Shown: in pieces, positions 35,764 to 45,930 of the stretch | Position numbering within the stretch: the stretch's first letter is position 1 | Layout of the letters: each line of letters starts with the position of its first letter | NCBI RefSeq assembly: GCF_022884085.1 | Contig: NZ_JAGGCS010000007.1 | Location: 1 to 64,000, forward strand | DNA from: Paenirhizobium cremeum | GTDB taxonomy: Bacteria > Pseudomonadota > Alphaproteobacteria > Rhizobiales > Rhizobiaceae | Direction of reading: 5' to 3' | DNA length: 64,000 nucleotides | Notes under the pieces: model-generated | What the model was told of the DNA's origin: nothing | Databases searched by the model: none | What the model saw: the letters and a program-made list of their open reading frames with translations, nothing else | Program-made: the position numbers and the translations under genes

Positions 35764-36726
35764 ATGCACGGCTATGGAGAGCCGTTGCCGCCGATGAGCC
35801 AGGAACCGAAACGCACCAATTTTCGCCATGTCGAACTGGCGCAAAAAATACTGGATGTCGCCAGCGAGCGCGGCATGCATCCCGGCGAGCGGCTTGCCGA
35901 ACAGGCCCTAGCCTCCCTTTGCAATGTGTCCAGAACCCCGATACGCAAGGCTTTGCAGATACTTGCCGAGCGCGAACTGGTAACGGCCGACACCGATGGC
36001 GGCTATCTTCTGGCGGTCGATCCCGTCGCCACGGCGCGTCTTGAGGACACGTCGGAAGGCGAAGGCGAAAACGAAATCTACGCCGCGATCCTGCGCGATC
36101 TCTCGGCCGGGCGCATCAGCGAAAGCCAGACGGTCGCCGCCCTGCAGCGCCGCTACGACGTCTCGCGGCAGACGGTACAAAATGCGCTGATGAAACTGGC
36201 GGAGGAAAGTCTCGCGGAACGCGGCTCCGGCCAGCAATGGGTGCTGAAGCAGTTCGCCATCAGCGGCGACGCGACCGCCAAGAGCTACGAGTTCCGCCTG
36301 GCGACCGAACCGCTGGCGCTGACGCTGCCCGATTTCAAACGGGATATCCCGGCCATGACGGCGCTGCGCCAGTCCATGCTGATCCTGCGCGGCATGAACG
36401 AGACGACATTCGACCGGAAACTCTTCGACCGCACGGATTTCGATTTCCACCTGCTGATCGCCCGCTCCTGCGGCAATCCCTTCATGGCGGAGGCGCTCAC
36501 CAACCATCACCGGCGCCGGCGCGCGATGCCTCCGGCCGTGCATATCAACGCCTTTCGCCTCATGCAGTCCAACCTCGAACACATCCAGATCCTCGAACAG
36601 ATCGAGCGCGGCCAGATGGAGCTTGCCGCCGATCTCATGCGTGTGCATATACAGCTTTCCCAGACCCAGCGCCCCCGGCTTGCCGGTCGCGGCGTCCCTC
36701 CCGCCTTCAAGCTCGTCGCGCGTTAG
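35764..36726 (+). CDS. GntR-like regulator with two winged helices and a C-terminal FCD-like domain
   Basis: Transcription regulator of 320 aa. The first winged helix (about 22-80) has the GntR pattern HPGERLAEQALASLCNVSRTPIRKAL. A second DNA-binding-like domain follows (about 95-160: NEIYAAILRDLSAGRISES, YDVSRQTVQNALMKLAEE). The C-terminal helical domain resembles FCD effector domains (FDFHLLIARSCGNPFM, then LEHIQILEQIERGQMELAADLMRVHI). Two winged helices in tandem are uncommon for this family. ATG 35764 has AAAGGG 5 nt upstream; ATG 35794 is possible. It is divergent from the importer and followed by a glycosyltransferase after 6 bp, so it probably controls both arms. Confidence 0.82.
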   Translation: MHGYGEPLPPMSQEPKRTNFRHVELAQKILDVASERGMHPGERLAEQALASLCNVSRTPIRKALQILAERELVTADTDGGYLLAVDPVATARLEDTSEGEGENEIYAAILRDLSAGRISESQTVAALQRRYDVSRQTVQNALMKLAEESLAERGSGQQWVLKQFAISGDATAKSYEFRLATEPLALTLPDFKRDIPAMTALRQSMLILRGMNETTFDRKLFDRTDFDFHLLIARSCGNPFMAEALTNHHRRRRAMPPAVHINAFRLMQSNLEHIQILEQIERGQMELAADLMRVHIQLSQTQRPRLAGRGVPPAFKLVAR

Positions 36727-36732
36727 TCCTCC

Positions 36733-38037
36733 ATGGCGCCAGCAAAGACCATCGCCCTCTTTCCCGAAGCGAGCTACGGCGCGGCGCTGAACTGCGTCGG
36801 CATTGCCCAGGAACTGCGGCGCATGGGCCATCGCCCGGTCTTTCTCTGTCATCCCGGTTTCAGCGGCGTTTTCGCCGAATACGGCTTCCCGGAATATCAG
36901 CTTGCCGAGGCCGAAGCCGGCGCACCGACGGACTGGAACGACTTTATCGAGCGCCATAAGGATGCCTTCCGGCAGACGCCGCTCGAGCAGGCCGAAAGCT
37001 ATGTCGGCCCGACCTGGGACGCGATCGTCGATACCGCCATGCGCGTCGAGGAACCGCTGCGCCAGCTTCTCGGGCGGCTGAAACCGGATGCGATCGTGCT
37101 CGACAACGTCGTCATGTTTCCGGCAATCGCGAACGCCGGCGTGCCCTGGGTCCGCGTCGTCTCCTGCGCGGAGACCGAAATCCCGGACAGGGATGTGCCG
37201 CCCCATCTTTCCGGCTGCGGGGAGGACGACCGTGCCGCATGGACGATCTTTTCCGCGCGTTACGAAAGAGCGGTCTCCCCCGCGCACAGGCGTTTTTCCG
37301 CCTTCCTCGCCGATTGCGGCCTGAAGGCCCCGGCGGCGCCGATCTTCCTCGATCCCTCGCCCTGGCTGAACCTGCTGCTTGCGCCGGAGATCATCCGGCA
37401 TCGCCGTCGCGAGCCTCTCGATCCCGCGCGGTTCGTCTTCCTCGATGGCTGCGTACGCCATGAGGCGCCCTATACCCCGCCGCGTTTTGCAAGCCACAAC
37501 GAGGCCCCGCTGGTGCTGGCGAGCTTCGGCTCGCTCGGCGCCATGGACGTGGACATGACGAAGCGCATGATTTCCGTCTTTGCCACCCTGCCCTTCCGTT
37601 TCCTCGTCAATGCCGGCAACTGGCGGGAGGAATACCGCGAGGTGCCCGACAACGTCTTCATCGACAGCTGGTTCCCGCAGCCCTCCGTGGTCGAGCAGGC
37701 AAGCCTGTTCATCCATCACGGCGGCAACAATTCCTTCTGCGAGGCGCTCTATTACGGCGTGCCGTCGCTTGTGATGCCCTATTGCTGGGATGGCCATGAC
37801 AATGCGACGCGCGCCGCCGAAACCGGCGTCGGCCGAAAACTCGACCGCTACGGCTGGAGCGAGGCAGAGCTCGCCGGAGCGATCCAGGGGCTGCTCGGCG
37901 ACAGGGACATGCATGCACGGCTGAAGGCCAATGCGGCAGGCATGCGCAAGGCGGCAGGCGTGACGCGGGCAGCGGAAGAAATCGTCAAGGTCGCGACGGG
38001 CGCCAAGAGCGCCGCGCGGGCTTCCATCCGAACCTAG
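36733..38037 (+). CDS. UGT-like GT-B glycosyltransferase, copy 2
   Basis: Glycosyltransferase of 434 aa, paralogue of the enzyme at 30405 (shared TIALFPEA opening, PHLSGCGE, SWFPQPSV, HHGGNNSF near 327, and WDGHDNATR). It has the GT-B two-domain layout with a PSPG-like donor site. The ATG lies 6 bp after the regulator stop with no clear Shine-Dalgarno, so translation is probably coupled. Next comes an ALDH10-type dehydrogenase. Having one copy on each arm of the divergon suggests two related acceptors or a two-step glycosylation. Donor and acceptor are unknown. Confidence 0.88.
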   Translation: MAPAKTIALFPEASYGAALNCVGIAQELRRMGHRPVFLCHPGFSGVFAEYGFPEYQLAEAEAGAPTDWNDFIERHKDAFRQTPLEQAESYVGPTWDAIVDTAMRVEEPLRQLLGRLKPDAIVLDNVVMFPAIANAGVPWVRVVSCAETEIPDRDVPPHLSGCGEDDRAAWTIFSARYERAVSPAHRRFSAFLADCGLKAPAAPIFLDPSPWLNLLLAPEIIRHRRREPLDPARFVFLDGCVRHEAPYTPPRFASHNEAPLVLASFGSLGAMDVDMTKRMISVFATLPFRFLVNAGNWREEYREVPDNVFIDSWFPQPSVVEQASLFIHHGGNNSFCEALYYGVPSLVMPYCWDGHDNATRAAETGVGRKLDRYGWSEAELAGAIQGLLGDRDMHARLKANAAGMRKAAGVTRAAEEIVKVATGAKSAARASIRT

Positions 38038-38050
38038 CGGGAGACATCGA

Positions 38051-39532
<1,482 letters not shown>

Positions 39533-39575
39533 ACGGCATCGGGCCAACCCGTCCCTTCCCCCTCGCCCTGAAAGC

Positions 39576-40643
39576 TCAGAGCCGCTGCTCCGTCACGGCA
39601 TCGAAGAGGTGCAGGTGGCCGGGAGCGAAATCGAGGCCGAGCACCTCGCCGGCCGACAGCTCCGCCCGGCCGTTGACGACGATTGCCAGTTCCGGTGTCG
39701 TCGCCGTGGTGACATAGGTGGCCGACCCCGTGGATTCCACGACCGCGACGGGCGCCTTCAGCATGCCTGCGCCCTGCGGCGCAATGGCGATGTGTTCCGG
39801 CCGCAGGCCCGCGATCAGCGTGCGTCCGGGCGGAACGGGGTAGTCGAGGCCGACGCTTTGCCGCTCGCCGAGATCGAGCACGACCGAGCGGCCGTCCTCG
39901 CCGCCGGTCGCGGGAATGAAATTCATGGCGGGCGAGCCGATGAAGCCGGCGACGAACCTGTTGACCGGCCTGTCGTAGAGTTCGAGCGGCCGGCCCTGCT
40001 GTTCGATGACCCCGGCCCGCATCACCACGACATGGTCGGCCATGGTCATCGCCTCGATCTGGTCGTGGGTCACATAGACCGAGGTTGCGCCGAGCCGGTC
40101 GTGCAGGGCGCGGATTTCCTTGCGCATATGGACCCGCAACGCAGCGTCGAGGTTGGAGAGCGGTTCGTCGAACAGGAAGGCCTTGGGGTTTCGGATGATG
40201 GCGCGGCTCATCGCGACGCGCTGGCGCTGGCCGCCGGAAAGCTCGCGCGGATAGCGTCCGAGCAGATGGGAAAGCCCGGTGGTCGCGGCGACCTCCTCCG
40301 CGGCCTTCTTCGCCTGTGCCTTCGGCGTGCCGCGAATGCGCAGGCTGTAGGTCAGGTTCTCCTCGACCGTCATGTGCGGATAGAGCGCGTAGGACTGGAA
40401 CACCATGGCGACGTCGCGCTTGCGCGGCGGCGTCCTGTTCATAACCTCGCCGGCGATCTTCAGCGTGCCCGTCGAGATTTTCTCCAGCCCCGCCAGCGAG
40501 CGCAGCAGCGTGGACTTGCCGCAGCCGGACGGACCGACAAGCGCGGTGAAGCTGCCCTTGCGGATGGAAAGCTCGATGTCCTTCAGCGCGTGATAGGCCC
40601 CGTAATATTTGTTGACGGCAGTCAACTCGATCTGGTTCGTCAT
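39576..40643 (-). CDS. Carbohydrate ABC importer ATPase (UgpC/MsmK-like)
   Basis: ATPase of 355 aa from the CUT1 sugar importer class. Walker A is GPSGCGKST (about 37), Q-loop VFQSYALYPHM, signature LSGGQRQRVAMSRAI and Walker B AFLFDEPLSNLD. A TOBE/MalK-type regulatory tail includes AGLRPEHIAI. GGGAG precedes ATG 40643, which overlaps the permease stop as ATGA. Last gene of the minus-strand sugar operon. Within its first codons lies a 16-bp parS-like palindrome (see findings). Confidence 0.92.
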   Translation of the reverse strand: MTNQIELTAVNKYYGAYHALKDIELSIRKGSFTALVGPSGCGKSTLLRSLAGLEKISTGTLKIAGEVMNRTPPRKRDVAMVFQSYALYPHMTVEENLTYSLRIRGTPKAQAKKAAEEVAATTGLSHLLGRYPRELSGGQRQRVAMSRAIIRNPKAFLFDEPLSNLDAALRVHMRKEIRALHDRLGATSVYVTHDQIEAMTMADHVVVMRAGVIEQQGRPLELYDRPVNRFVAGFIGSPAMNFIPATGGEDGRSVVLDLGERQSVGLDYPVPPGRTLIAGLRPEHIAIAPQGAGMLKAPVAVVESTGSATYVTTATTPELAIVVNGRAELSAGEVLGLDFAPGHLHLFDAVTEQRL

Positions 40644-41467
40644 TTGAGGGCTCCCGAGGTAAGGCCGGAAACGATGCGGCGTTGAAGCAGGACGAAGATG
40701 GCAAGGATGGGCGTCACATAGATGGTCGCGTAGGCCATGATCTTGTTCCATTCGTTGGTGTTGGGCCCCATGAAGGTATTGAGGCCGACACTTGCGGGCT
40801 GAAGCTCGACGGCCTGGATGATCGACTTCGAATAGACGAACTCGCCGAAGGCCTGCATGAAGATCAGGATGGCGCTGACCAATATGCCGTTTCGGGCGAG
40901 CGGCAGCACGATGCTGAAGAAGGCGCCGACGCGCGAGTTTCCATCCACCAGCGCCGCCTCCTCCAGTTCCTGCGGCACGCTCATGAAGGTGGCCCGCACC
41001 AGGACGATGAAGAAGGGCATGCTCTTCGCGGCAATCGCCAGGATGACGGCAAGCCGCGGATAGGCGAGAAGCCCGAGCTGCGAAAAACCGACGAAGATCG
41101 GCGTAATCATCAGCGAGGCCGGCAGGACCTGCAGCATGAGGACGAGGAAGAGCCCGATATCGATCCAGACATTGCGGTAGCGGGCCAGCACATAGGCGCA
41201 GCCCGTGCCGAATATGGCGATGACCGACACCGCACCACAGGCGATCACCAGCGAATTCCAGATATAGCGGCCCATGTTGCGGCTTTCCCAGACCTGGCCG
41301 TAGATCTGCCATTGCGGATCGCGCGGCCAGAAGTCGGGCGGGTTGGCAAACATCGCCGAGCCGGATTTGAGCGCCGTGATGCACATCCAGTAGAGCGGGA
41401 AGAGATAGATGGCGGCAAGCACGACCGCCACGCCGAGCATCAGCCTGTCGCGGGTCGTGTCGCTCAT
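40640..41467 (-). CDS. Carbohydrate ABC permease (MalG/UgpE-like)
   Basis: Inner-membrane permease, 275 aa, with six predicted helices. The first is LMLGVAVVLAAIYLFPLYWM and the EAA motif is ELEEAALVDGNSRVGAFFSIVLPLARNG. This is the MalG-side subunit of a CUT1 importer. ATGA overlaps with both the upstream permease and the downstream ATPase indicate coupled translation. Confidence 0.92.
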   Translation of the reverse strand: MSDTTRDRLMLGVAVVLAAIYLFPLYWMCITALKSGSAMFANPPDFWPRDPQWQIYGQVWESRNMGRYIWNSLVIACGAVSVIAIFGTGCAYVLARYRNVWIDIGLFLVLMLQVLPASLMITPIFVGFSQLGLLAYPRLAVILAIAAKSMPFFIVLVRATFMSVPQELEEAALVDGNSRVGAFFSIVLPLARNGILVSAILIFMQAFGEFVYSKSIIQAVELQPASVGLNTFMGPNTNEWNKIMAYATIYVTPILAIFVLLQRRIVSGLTSGALK

Positions 41468-42366
41468 CCCCTCACCTCGTGGCGCGTCGAACGGACATAG
41501 ACGATGGAAGCGATCATGACGAAGACGATCATGATGACCGAGATCGTGGCGCCCTTGGCGAAGTCGTATTGTCGGAAGGACATGTCCCAGGCCCAGTATT
41601 GCGTGACGTTGGACGAATTGTTCGGCCCGCCCGAGGTGATCGCGGCGAAGAGGTCGAACTGCTGCAGCGTGAAGATCAGACCGAGCGCGACGATGGCGCC
41701 GATCGACGAACGCATCATCGGCAGGGTGATCGTCCGGAAGCGTTGCCAGGCATTCGCGCCGTCGAGTTCCGCCGCCTCGTAGAGATCGCCGGGAATGGCC
41801 GACAGGCCGACCGAGAGCAGGATCATGTTGAAGGACGTGCCGAGCCAGATATTGGCGATGACGACCGCCCAGAGCGAATAATCCGGATCGGAGCGCCAGA
41901 ATATGTTGCCCGAGATGAGCCCGCTTTCCCGCAGGATGAAATTGAGGACACCGAAATCTCCCGACAGAATCCAGTTCCAGATCGCGCCGGCGACGAGGCC
42001 GGGCATGACCCAGGAGACGAGAAACAGGCCCCGCAGCCAGGAGGCGCCGGGGAAGCTGGTCCAGAAGAACAAGGCAAGCCCGAAACCGATGACGAACTGG
42101 CCGGCGATGGAAGCGACGACGAAGATCGCGGTATTGGCAAGGATCGGCAGCGTCTCGGGCTGGGCGAAGAGATCGCGGTAGTTCTTGAAGCCGACGAAGG
42201 GCCGCCAGAGCGTACCGAGGCTGAACATGTCGACCTCCTGGAAACTCATCACCACGTTGTAGACAAGAGCGAGGCCGGAAATGGAAAGCAGAAAGGCAAG
42301 CGGCAGCGCCACGAGCGCGACGTCGAACCCTCTGCCGTCGATGATGCTGGAGAAAAGTCGCTTCAT
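41464..42366 (-). CDS. Carbohydrate ABC permease (MalF/UgpA-like)
   Basis: Inner-membrane permease, 300 aa. The EAA motif is DLYEAAELDGANAWQRFRTITLPMMR. Strong membrane helices include VALVALPLAFLLSISGLALVYNV. ATG 42366 follows two GGAGG-like sequences. It pairs with the MalG-like permease. It is separated from the binding-protein gene by 177 bp that contain a stable hairpin, as often seen where the binding protein is made in excess. Confidence 0.92.
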   Translation of the reverse strand: MKRLFSSIIDGRGFDVALVALPLAFLLSISGLALVYNVVMSFQEVDMFSLGTLWRPFVGFKNYRDLFAQPETLPILANTAIFVVASIAGQFVIGFGLALFFWTSFPGASWLRGLFLVSWVMPGLVAGAIWNWILSGDFGVLNFILRESGLISGNIFWRSDPDYSLWAVVIANIWLGTSFNMILLSVGLSAIPGDLYEAAELDGANAWQRFRTITLPMMRSSIGAIVALGLIFTLQQFDLFAAITSGGPNNSSNVTQYWAWDMSFRQYDFAKGATISVIMIVFVMIASIVYVRSTRHEVRG

Positions 42367-42459
42367 GGGCTCCTCCGCCTCCCTGGAGACCGTCCCGCAT
42401 TCGCGCGGAACGGCCCCGCCGGGAGGAATGGTTGCAGCGGCCGCGTGGCGGCCATCGAG

Positions 42460-42479
42460 CCCTCCCCCTCCGGGGAGGG
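42460..42479 (-). terminator. Intercistronic hairpin after the sugar-binding protein gene
   Basis: Perfect 8-bp stem CCCTCCCC/GGGGAGGG with a 4-base loop and no T-run. In this position such a structure is expected to protect the 3' end of the binding-protein message or partly stop transcription before the permeases, rather than be a full terminator. Confidence 0.5.
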
Positions 42480-42543
42480 CCGGCGTCAGAGTAACCGACC
42501 GCCGGGCCATCGGCCCAGCGGACCGGCCGTGCGGCCTCGCAGG

Positions 42544-43776
42544 TCAGCCGAGGACGGCCTTGATCTTGCGCGCCGCCTCGTCAAGCGCCTCCCTGGAGGA
42601 CATCTGCCCGGTGAGCGACGCCTGGATGGCATCCTGGATCGCCTTCGAGATCTTCGGCCATTCGGGATGAGGCCCGCGCGGCTTGGCGTATTTCAGCTGC
42701 TCGACGAAGACTTTCAGGGCCGCGTCCTTCTTTGCCTCTCCCGTTTCGGGAATGGCGATATCGGAGCGGGCCGGAAGCTGGCCGAAATCCTTGAACATGC
42801 GGTTGTCCTGCGAGACGAAATATTCGAGCACCTTGAAGGCTTCTTTCGGATGCTTGGTGTTGGCGAAGATCGCCCAGTTGAAATCGCCCATCGCCGAGGA
42901 ACGTTCGGCCCCTGCCTCCGGCACCGGCAGCAACGCCACGCCCCAGTCGAATTTCGCCTCCTCCACCATGCGGTCGAGCTCCCAGGGACCGGAAATCGCC
43001 ATGGCGGCATTGCCGGAATTGAAGGTGCCGGTCGAATCCCATTGGCTGCGCGTCAGCGTATCCGGCGAGGCAAGCTTTTCGTCGATGATCGTTTTCCAGG
43101 TGTCGAGCGCCTTGACCGCACCCTCGGCATTGATGTTGTCGTAGCTCGCGCCCGCCATCTGCACCCAGGGCAGGAACTGGAACGTGCCCTCCTCGTTGGC
43201 TTTCGCCGAGAAGGTCAGTCCGTAGACGTTTGCGGAGGGATCGGTGAGCTTGCGGGCGGCCTCGAGCAGTTCGTCCCAGGTCTGCGGCGGCTTGTCCGGA
43301 TCGAGGCCCTTCGCCTTGAACATATCCTTGTTGTAATAGAGCGCGATCGTGTTCGTCGCCTTGGGAATGCCGTAGTTCCTGCCTTCCCACATGGTCGAGG
43401 CGAGAGGGCCGGGGAAGTAGTTCGCCGGCTTGACCACCTCGGACGCGGCGATCATATCGGATAGATCGAGAAAGGCGCCGCGCGAGGCGAAAAGCGCGTG
43501 TTCCGGATTGTCGATCGCGATGATGTCAGGCGCCTGGCCCGTCGAATAGGCGCGCATGGCCTCGCTGACGACGTCATCGAACTGGATCTGCCGGTATTCC
43601 ACCTTGATGCCGGTGTTGAGCGCATTGAAATCCTTGACGAGGTTCGGCGCCGGCTGGATGTCGCGGTCGAGCGACCAGACGCTGATCGTCACGTCCTCGG
43701 CCCTGGCCGAAAGGCCCGGCAGGGAGACGGACGCGATGGCGATAGCGCCAAGCATTGCATATTTGCGGATACCCAT
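42544..43776 (-). CDS. Sugar ABC importer binding protein
   Basis: Periplasmic solute-binding protein, 410 aa, of the MalE/UgpB-like superfamily. A signal peptide (about 1-26, ending ARA) precedes [23 protein letters not shown]. Typical segments are [44 protein letters not shown] and [24 protein letters not shown] lies upstream of the ATG at ideal distance. The neighbours (Gfo/Idh oxidoreductase, TIM-barrel isomerase, LacI regulator) suggest a sugar or polyol ligand, not identified. Confidence 0.9.
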   Translation of the reverse strand: MGIRKYAMLGAIAIASVSLPGLSARAEDVTISVWSLDRDIQPAPNLVKDFNALNTGIKVEYRQIQFDDVVSEAMRAYSTGQAPDIIAIDNPEHALFASRGAFLDLSDMIAASEVVKPANYFPGPLASTMWEGRNYGIPKATNTIALYYNKDMFKAKGLDPDKPPQTWDELLEAARKLTDPSANVYGLTFSAKANEEGTFQFLPWVQMAGASYDNINAEGAVKALDTWKTIIDEKLASPDTLTRSQWDSTGTFNSGNAAMAISGPWELDRMVEEAKFDWGVALLPVPEAGAERSSAMGDFNWAIFANTKHPKEAFKVLEYFVSQDNRMFKDFGQLPARSDIAIPETGEAKKDAALKVFVEQLKYAKPRGPHPEWPKISKAIQDAIQASLTGQMSSREALDEAARKIKAVLG

Positions 43777-43845
43777 GATCTCCTCCTTTGGTTATCCTTC
43801 AACGCCCGGCATCCTCCATACCGGGCGGCATGCCCTATGCCCGCC

Positions 43846-44748
43846 TCATGCGGGATCGTTGACGAAATCGCCGCCCCGGCAGCTCTTCAGATAGTTGAGG
43901 GCGTGCACCTGGCCGGTCATTTCGAGCCCGTCGCGATAGACCGGATCGTGCCAGCCCTCGATATCGATGGAGCCCGACCAGCCGGCGAGCCTGAGTTCCG
44001 AGACGACGTCCGTCCAGTTGGTATCGCCGAAGCCCGGCGTGCGCATGAAGACGAATTTCTCCCGGCCGAAGATGCCGTGCTCCCGGATGACGTCCCAGCG
44101 GATGGTCGCATCCTTGCCGTGGACATGGAAAATCTTCGAAGCCCATTTGCGGATCTGCGGGATCGGCTCGATGAGATAGACCATCTGGTGGCACGGCTCC
44201 CATTCGAGCCCGATGTGCTCGTCGGGCGTTTCGTTGAAGATCAGCTCCCAGGCGTCCGGATTATGGGCGATATTCCAGTCGCCGCTCTGCCAGTTGCCGT
44301 CCATGGCGCAGTTCTCGAAGGCGATCTTCACGCCCCTGTCGGCCGCGCGCCTTGCAAGCTCGCTCCAGATCTCCCTGTAGCGCGGCAGGCTTTCCGGCAG
44401 GGGCCGTCCGCGAAGGCGCCCGGTAAACCCGGCGACACAGGTCGCGCCGAAGTGATGCGCATTGTCGATGCAGTCCTTCCAGCCCTGCAAGGTCTGGAGG
44501 TCGATGTCGGTTTCCTCCAGCGGATTGCCGAACATGCCGAGGGTCGACATGGTGATATCCCGGTCGCCGATCGCCTCGCGGCAGCGCTTGCCGAGCTCGG
44601 CGAGATCCTGGCCGTTGGTCGTCTGCCAGAAGAAGGGCTCGAAACTCTCGAAACCCAGATCGGCGATCTGGGCGATGCGCCTTGCCGCGTCGCCCTTGGT
44701 GGCGCTGACCATGGTGCCGATACGGATGGATTTTGCCGGGTTCGTCAT
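43846..44748 (-). CDS. TIM-barrel sugar isomerase/epimerase family protein
   Basis: Xylose-isomerase-like TIM barrel (AP endonuclease 2 superfamily), 300 aa, cytoplasmic. Likely metal ligands are in IAFENCAM, GLEWEPCHQM, FHVHGKDA and SIDIEGWHDP, the usual Glu, His/Asp, His and Glu positions. Such enzymes isomerise or epimerise sugars or inositol derivatives, often after oxidation by a Gfo/Idh partner, which is encoded 10 bp upstream. ATG 44748 has AGGGAT 8 nt upstream; the frame is open further but no better start exists. Between this gene and the binding-protein gene is a 7-bp-stem hairpin without T-run. Confidence 0.85.
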   Translation of the reverse strand: MTNPAKSIRIGTMVSATKGDAARRIAQIADLGFESFEPFFWQTTNGQDLAELGKRCREAIGDRDITMSTLGMFGNPLEETDIDLQTLQGWKDCIDNAHHFGATCVAGFTGRLRGRPLPESLPRYREIWSELARRAADRGVKIAFENCAMDGNWQSGDWNIAHNPDAWELIFNETPDEHIGLEWEPCHQMVYLIEPIPQIRKWASKIFHVHGKDATIRWDVIREHGIFGREKFVFMRTPGFGDTNWTDVVSELRLAGWSGSIDIEGWHDPVYRDGLEMTGQVHALNYLKSCRGGDFVNDPA

Positions 44749-44758
44749 GGAAATATCC

Positions 44759-45793
44759 CTATGCTGCAATCGTGACACGCCTGCGGTCGCGGGCGCTGTC
44801 GATCGCGCCGAAAACCATGGCAAGGCTCTTGATGTTGTCGCGGCCGTCCGTTTCAGGACGGCTGCCGGCGCGGATCGCGGCGATGAAGCTTTCGATCACG
44901 CTCTGATGGCCGTGGGTGTCCGCCTCGCTTTCCGGCAGCGGCACGGTCACGGGCGTCGTCGGACGGAAAAACCCGTCCGTTCCGGCGATGACGTTCGCCT
45001 CGAACCTGTCGGCGCCGTCCCAGAGGAGCGTGCCCGAGGTGCCGGTGATGCGCCATGCGCTCTCCCAGCTCGTCGGCCCGCCCTCGGCGCACCAGGAGCC
45101 GCGATAGGTGAAGACGACATCGTCGGAGAATTCGAAGATGGCATTGGCGGCCGCGCCATGCCGATACCAGGAGCCGGGCGGATTGTGCTCATGGCAATAG
45201 ACCGCCAGGGGGTCCTTGCCCGACATGAAGCGTGCCGCATCGAAGGTATGGATGGCCATGTCGAGCAGCAGCACGTTGTCCATCGCCTCCCGGAAGCCGC
45301 CGAAATGCGGCCCGAGAAAGAAATCGCAATGCAGCCCGGTGAGGCGGCCGAGCGTCCCCTCCTCGATCATGCGGCGGATGCGGCGCACGCCGGCGATGTA
45401 ACGGCGGTTCTGAACGACGGCATGCAGGCGGCCGGCCCGATCGGCGAGCCGTCGCAGGTCGCGCGCCTCGTCGAGAGAGGCCGCCATCGGCTTTTCGCTG
45501 AGCACGTGGCAGCCATGCGCCAGACCGACCGCCACCACGGAACGGCGGGCAGCGGGAATGACGATATCGAAGAGAATGTCGGGGCGCGTCGTGGCGAGAA
45601 CCTCTTCCAGATCGGTGCCAACAACCGCATCCGACAGGCCGAACTCCGCTGCAAGCGCCGCAGCCGTCGCCCGGTCGAGATCGACGAGCCCGACCACCGT
45701 CACGCTTTCGACGAGAGCGGGGACCGTCGTCAGCGCCTTGAGCCAGCCTTTGGCCATGGCTCCGCACCCGCACAGAACTGCCTTGTATGTCAC
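44759..45793 (-). CDS. Gfo/Idh/MocA family oxidoreductase
   Basis: NAD(P)-dependent sugar or polyol dehydrogenase, 344 aa. The dinucleotide fold opens with AVLCGCGAMAKGW. The conserved EKP motif (LSEKPMA, near 100) supplies the catalytic Lys, and DMAIHTFDAARF (near 175) carries the catalytic Asp/His. It starts with GTG 45793, preceded by GGGAGG at 7 nt. First gene of the sugar-importer operon. It is divergent from the LacI regulator, with a perfect operator palindrome in the gap. Confidence 0.88.
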   Translation of the reverse strand: MTYKAVLCGCGAMAKGWLKALTTVPALVESVTVVGLVDLDRATAAALAAEFGLSDAVVGTDLEEVLATTRPDILFDIVIPAARRSVVAVGLAHGCHVLSEKPMAASLDEARDLRRLADRAGRLHAVVQNRRYIAGVRRIRRMIEEGTLGRLTGLHCDFFLGPHFGGFREAMDNVLLLDMAIHTFDAARFMSGKDPLAVYCHEHNPPGSWYRHGAAANAIFEFSDDVVFTYRGSWCAEGGPTSWESAWRITGTSGTLLWDGADRFEANVIAGTDGFFRPTTPVTVPLPESEADTHGHQSVIESFIAAIRAGSRPETDGRDNIKSLAMVFGAIDSARDRRRVTIAA

Positions 45794-45839
45794 CGATGTC
45801 CTCCCGGAAACGGATGCCGCAAACTCCTCGATTGGCGTC

Positions 45840-45853
45840 CGTAAACGTTTACG
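45840..45853. promoter_or_regulatory. LacI-family operator palindrome
   Basis: Perfect 14-bp palindrome CGTAAACGTTTACG with the central CG expected for LacI/GalR regulators. It lies 47 bp before the Gfo/Idh start and 77 bp before the lacI-type start, so it can control both divergent promoters. Confidence 0.72.
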
Positions 45854-45930
45854 ATACTATCTATGAAACGAAAATCGTGTCAAGAGGGCGAGGAAGTCTT
45901 CGTCCGGACATCAGAGGGGGCCTCCGGAAA

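Noticed and set aside
43803-43827. Hairpin CGCCCGG/CCGGGCG between the TIM-barrel gene and the binding-protein gene
   Set aside because: The stem is only 7 bp with an 11-nt loop and no T-run. It may tune expression but is not supported as a terminator.
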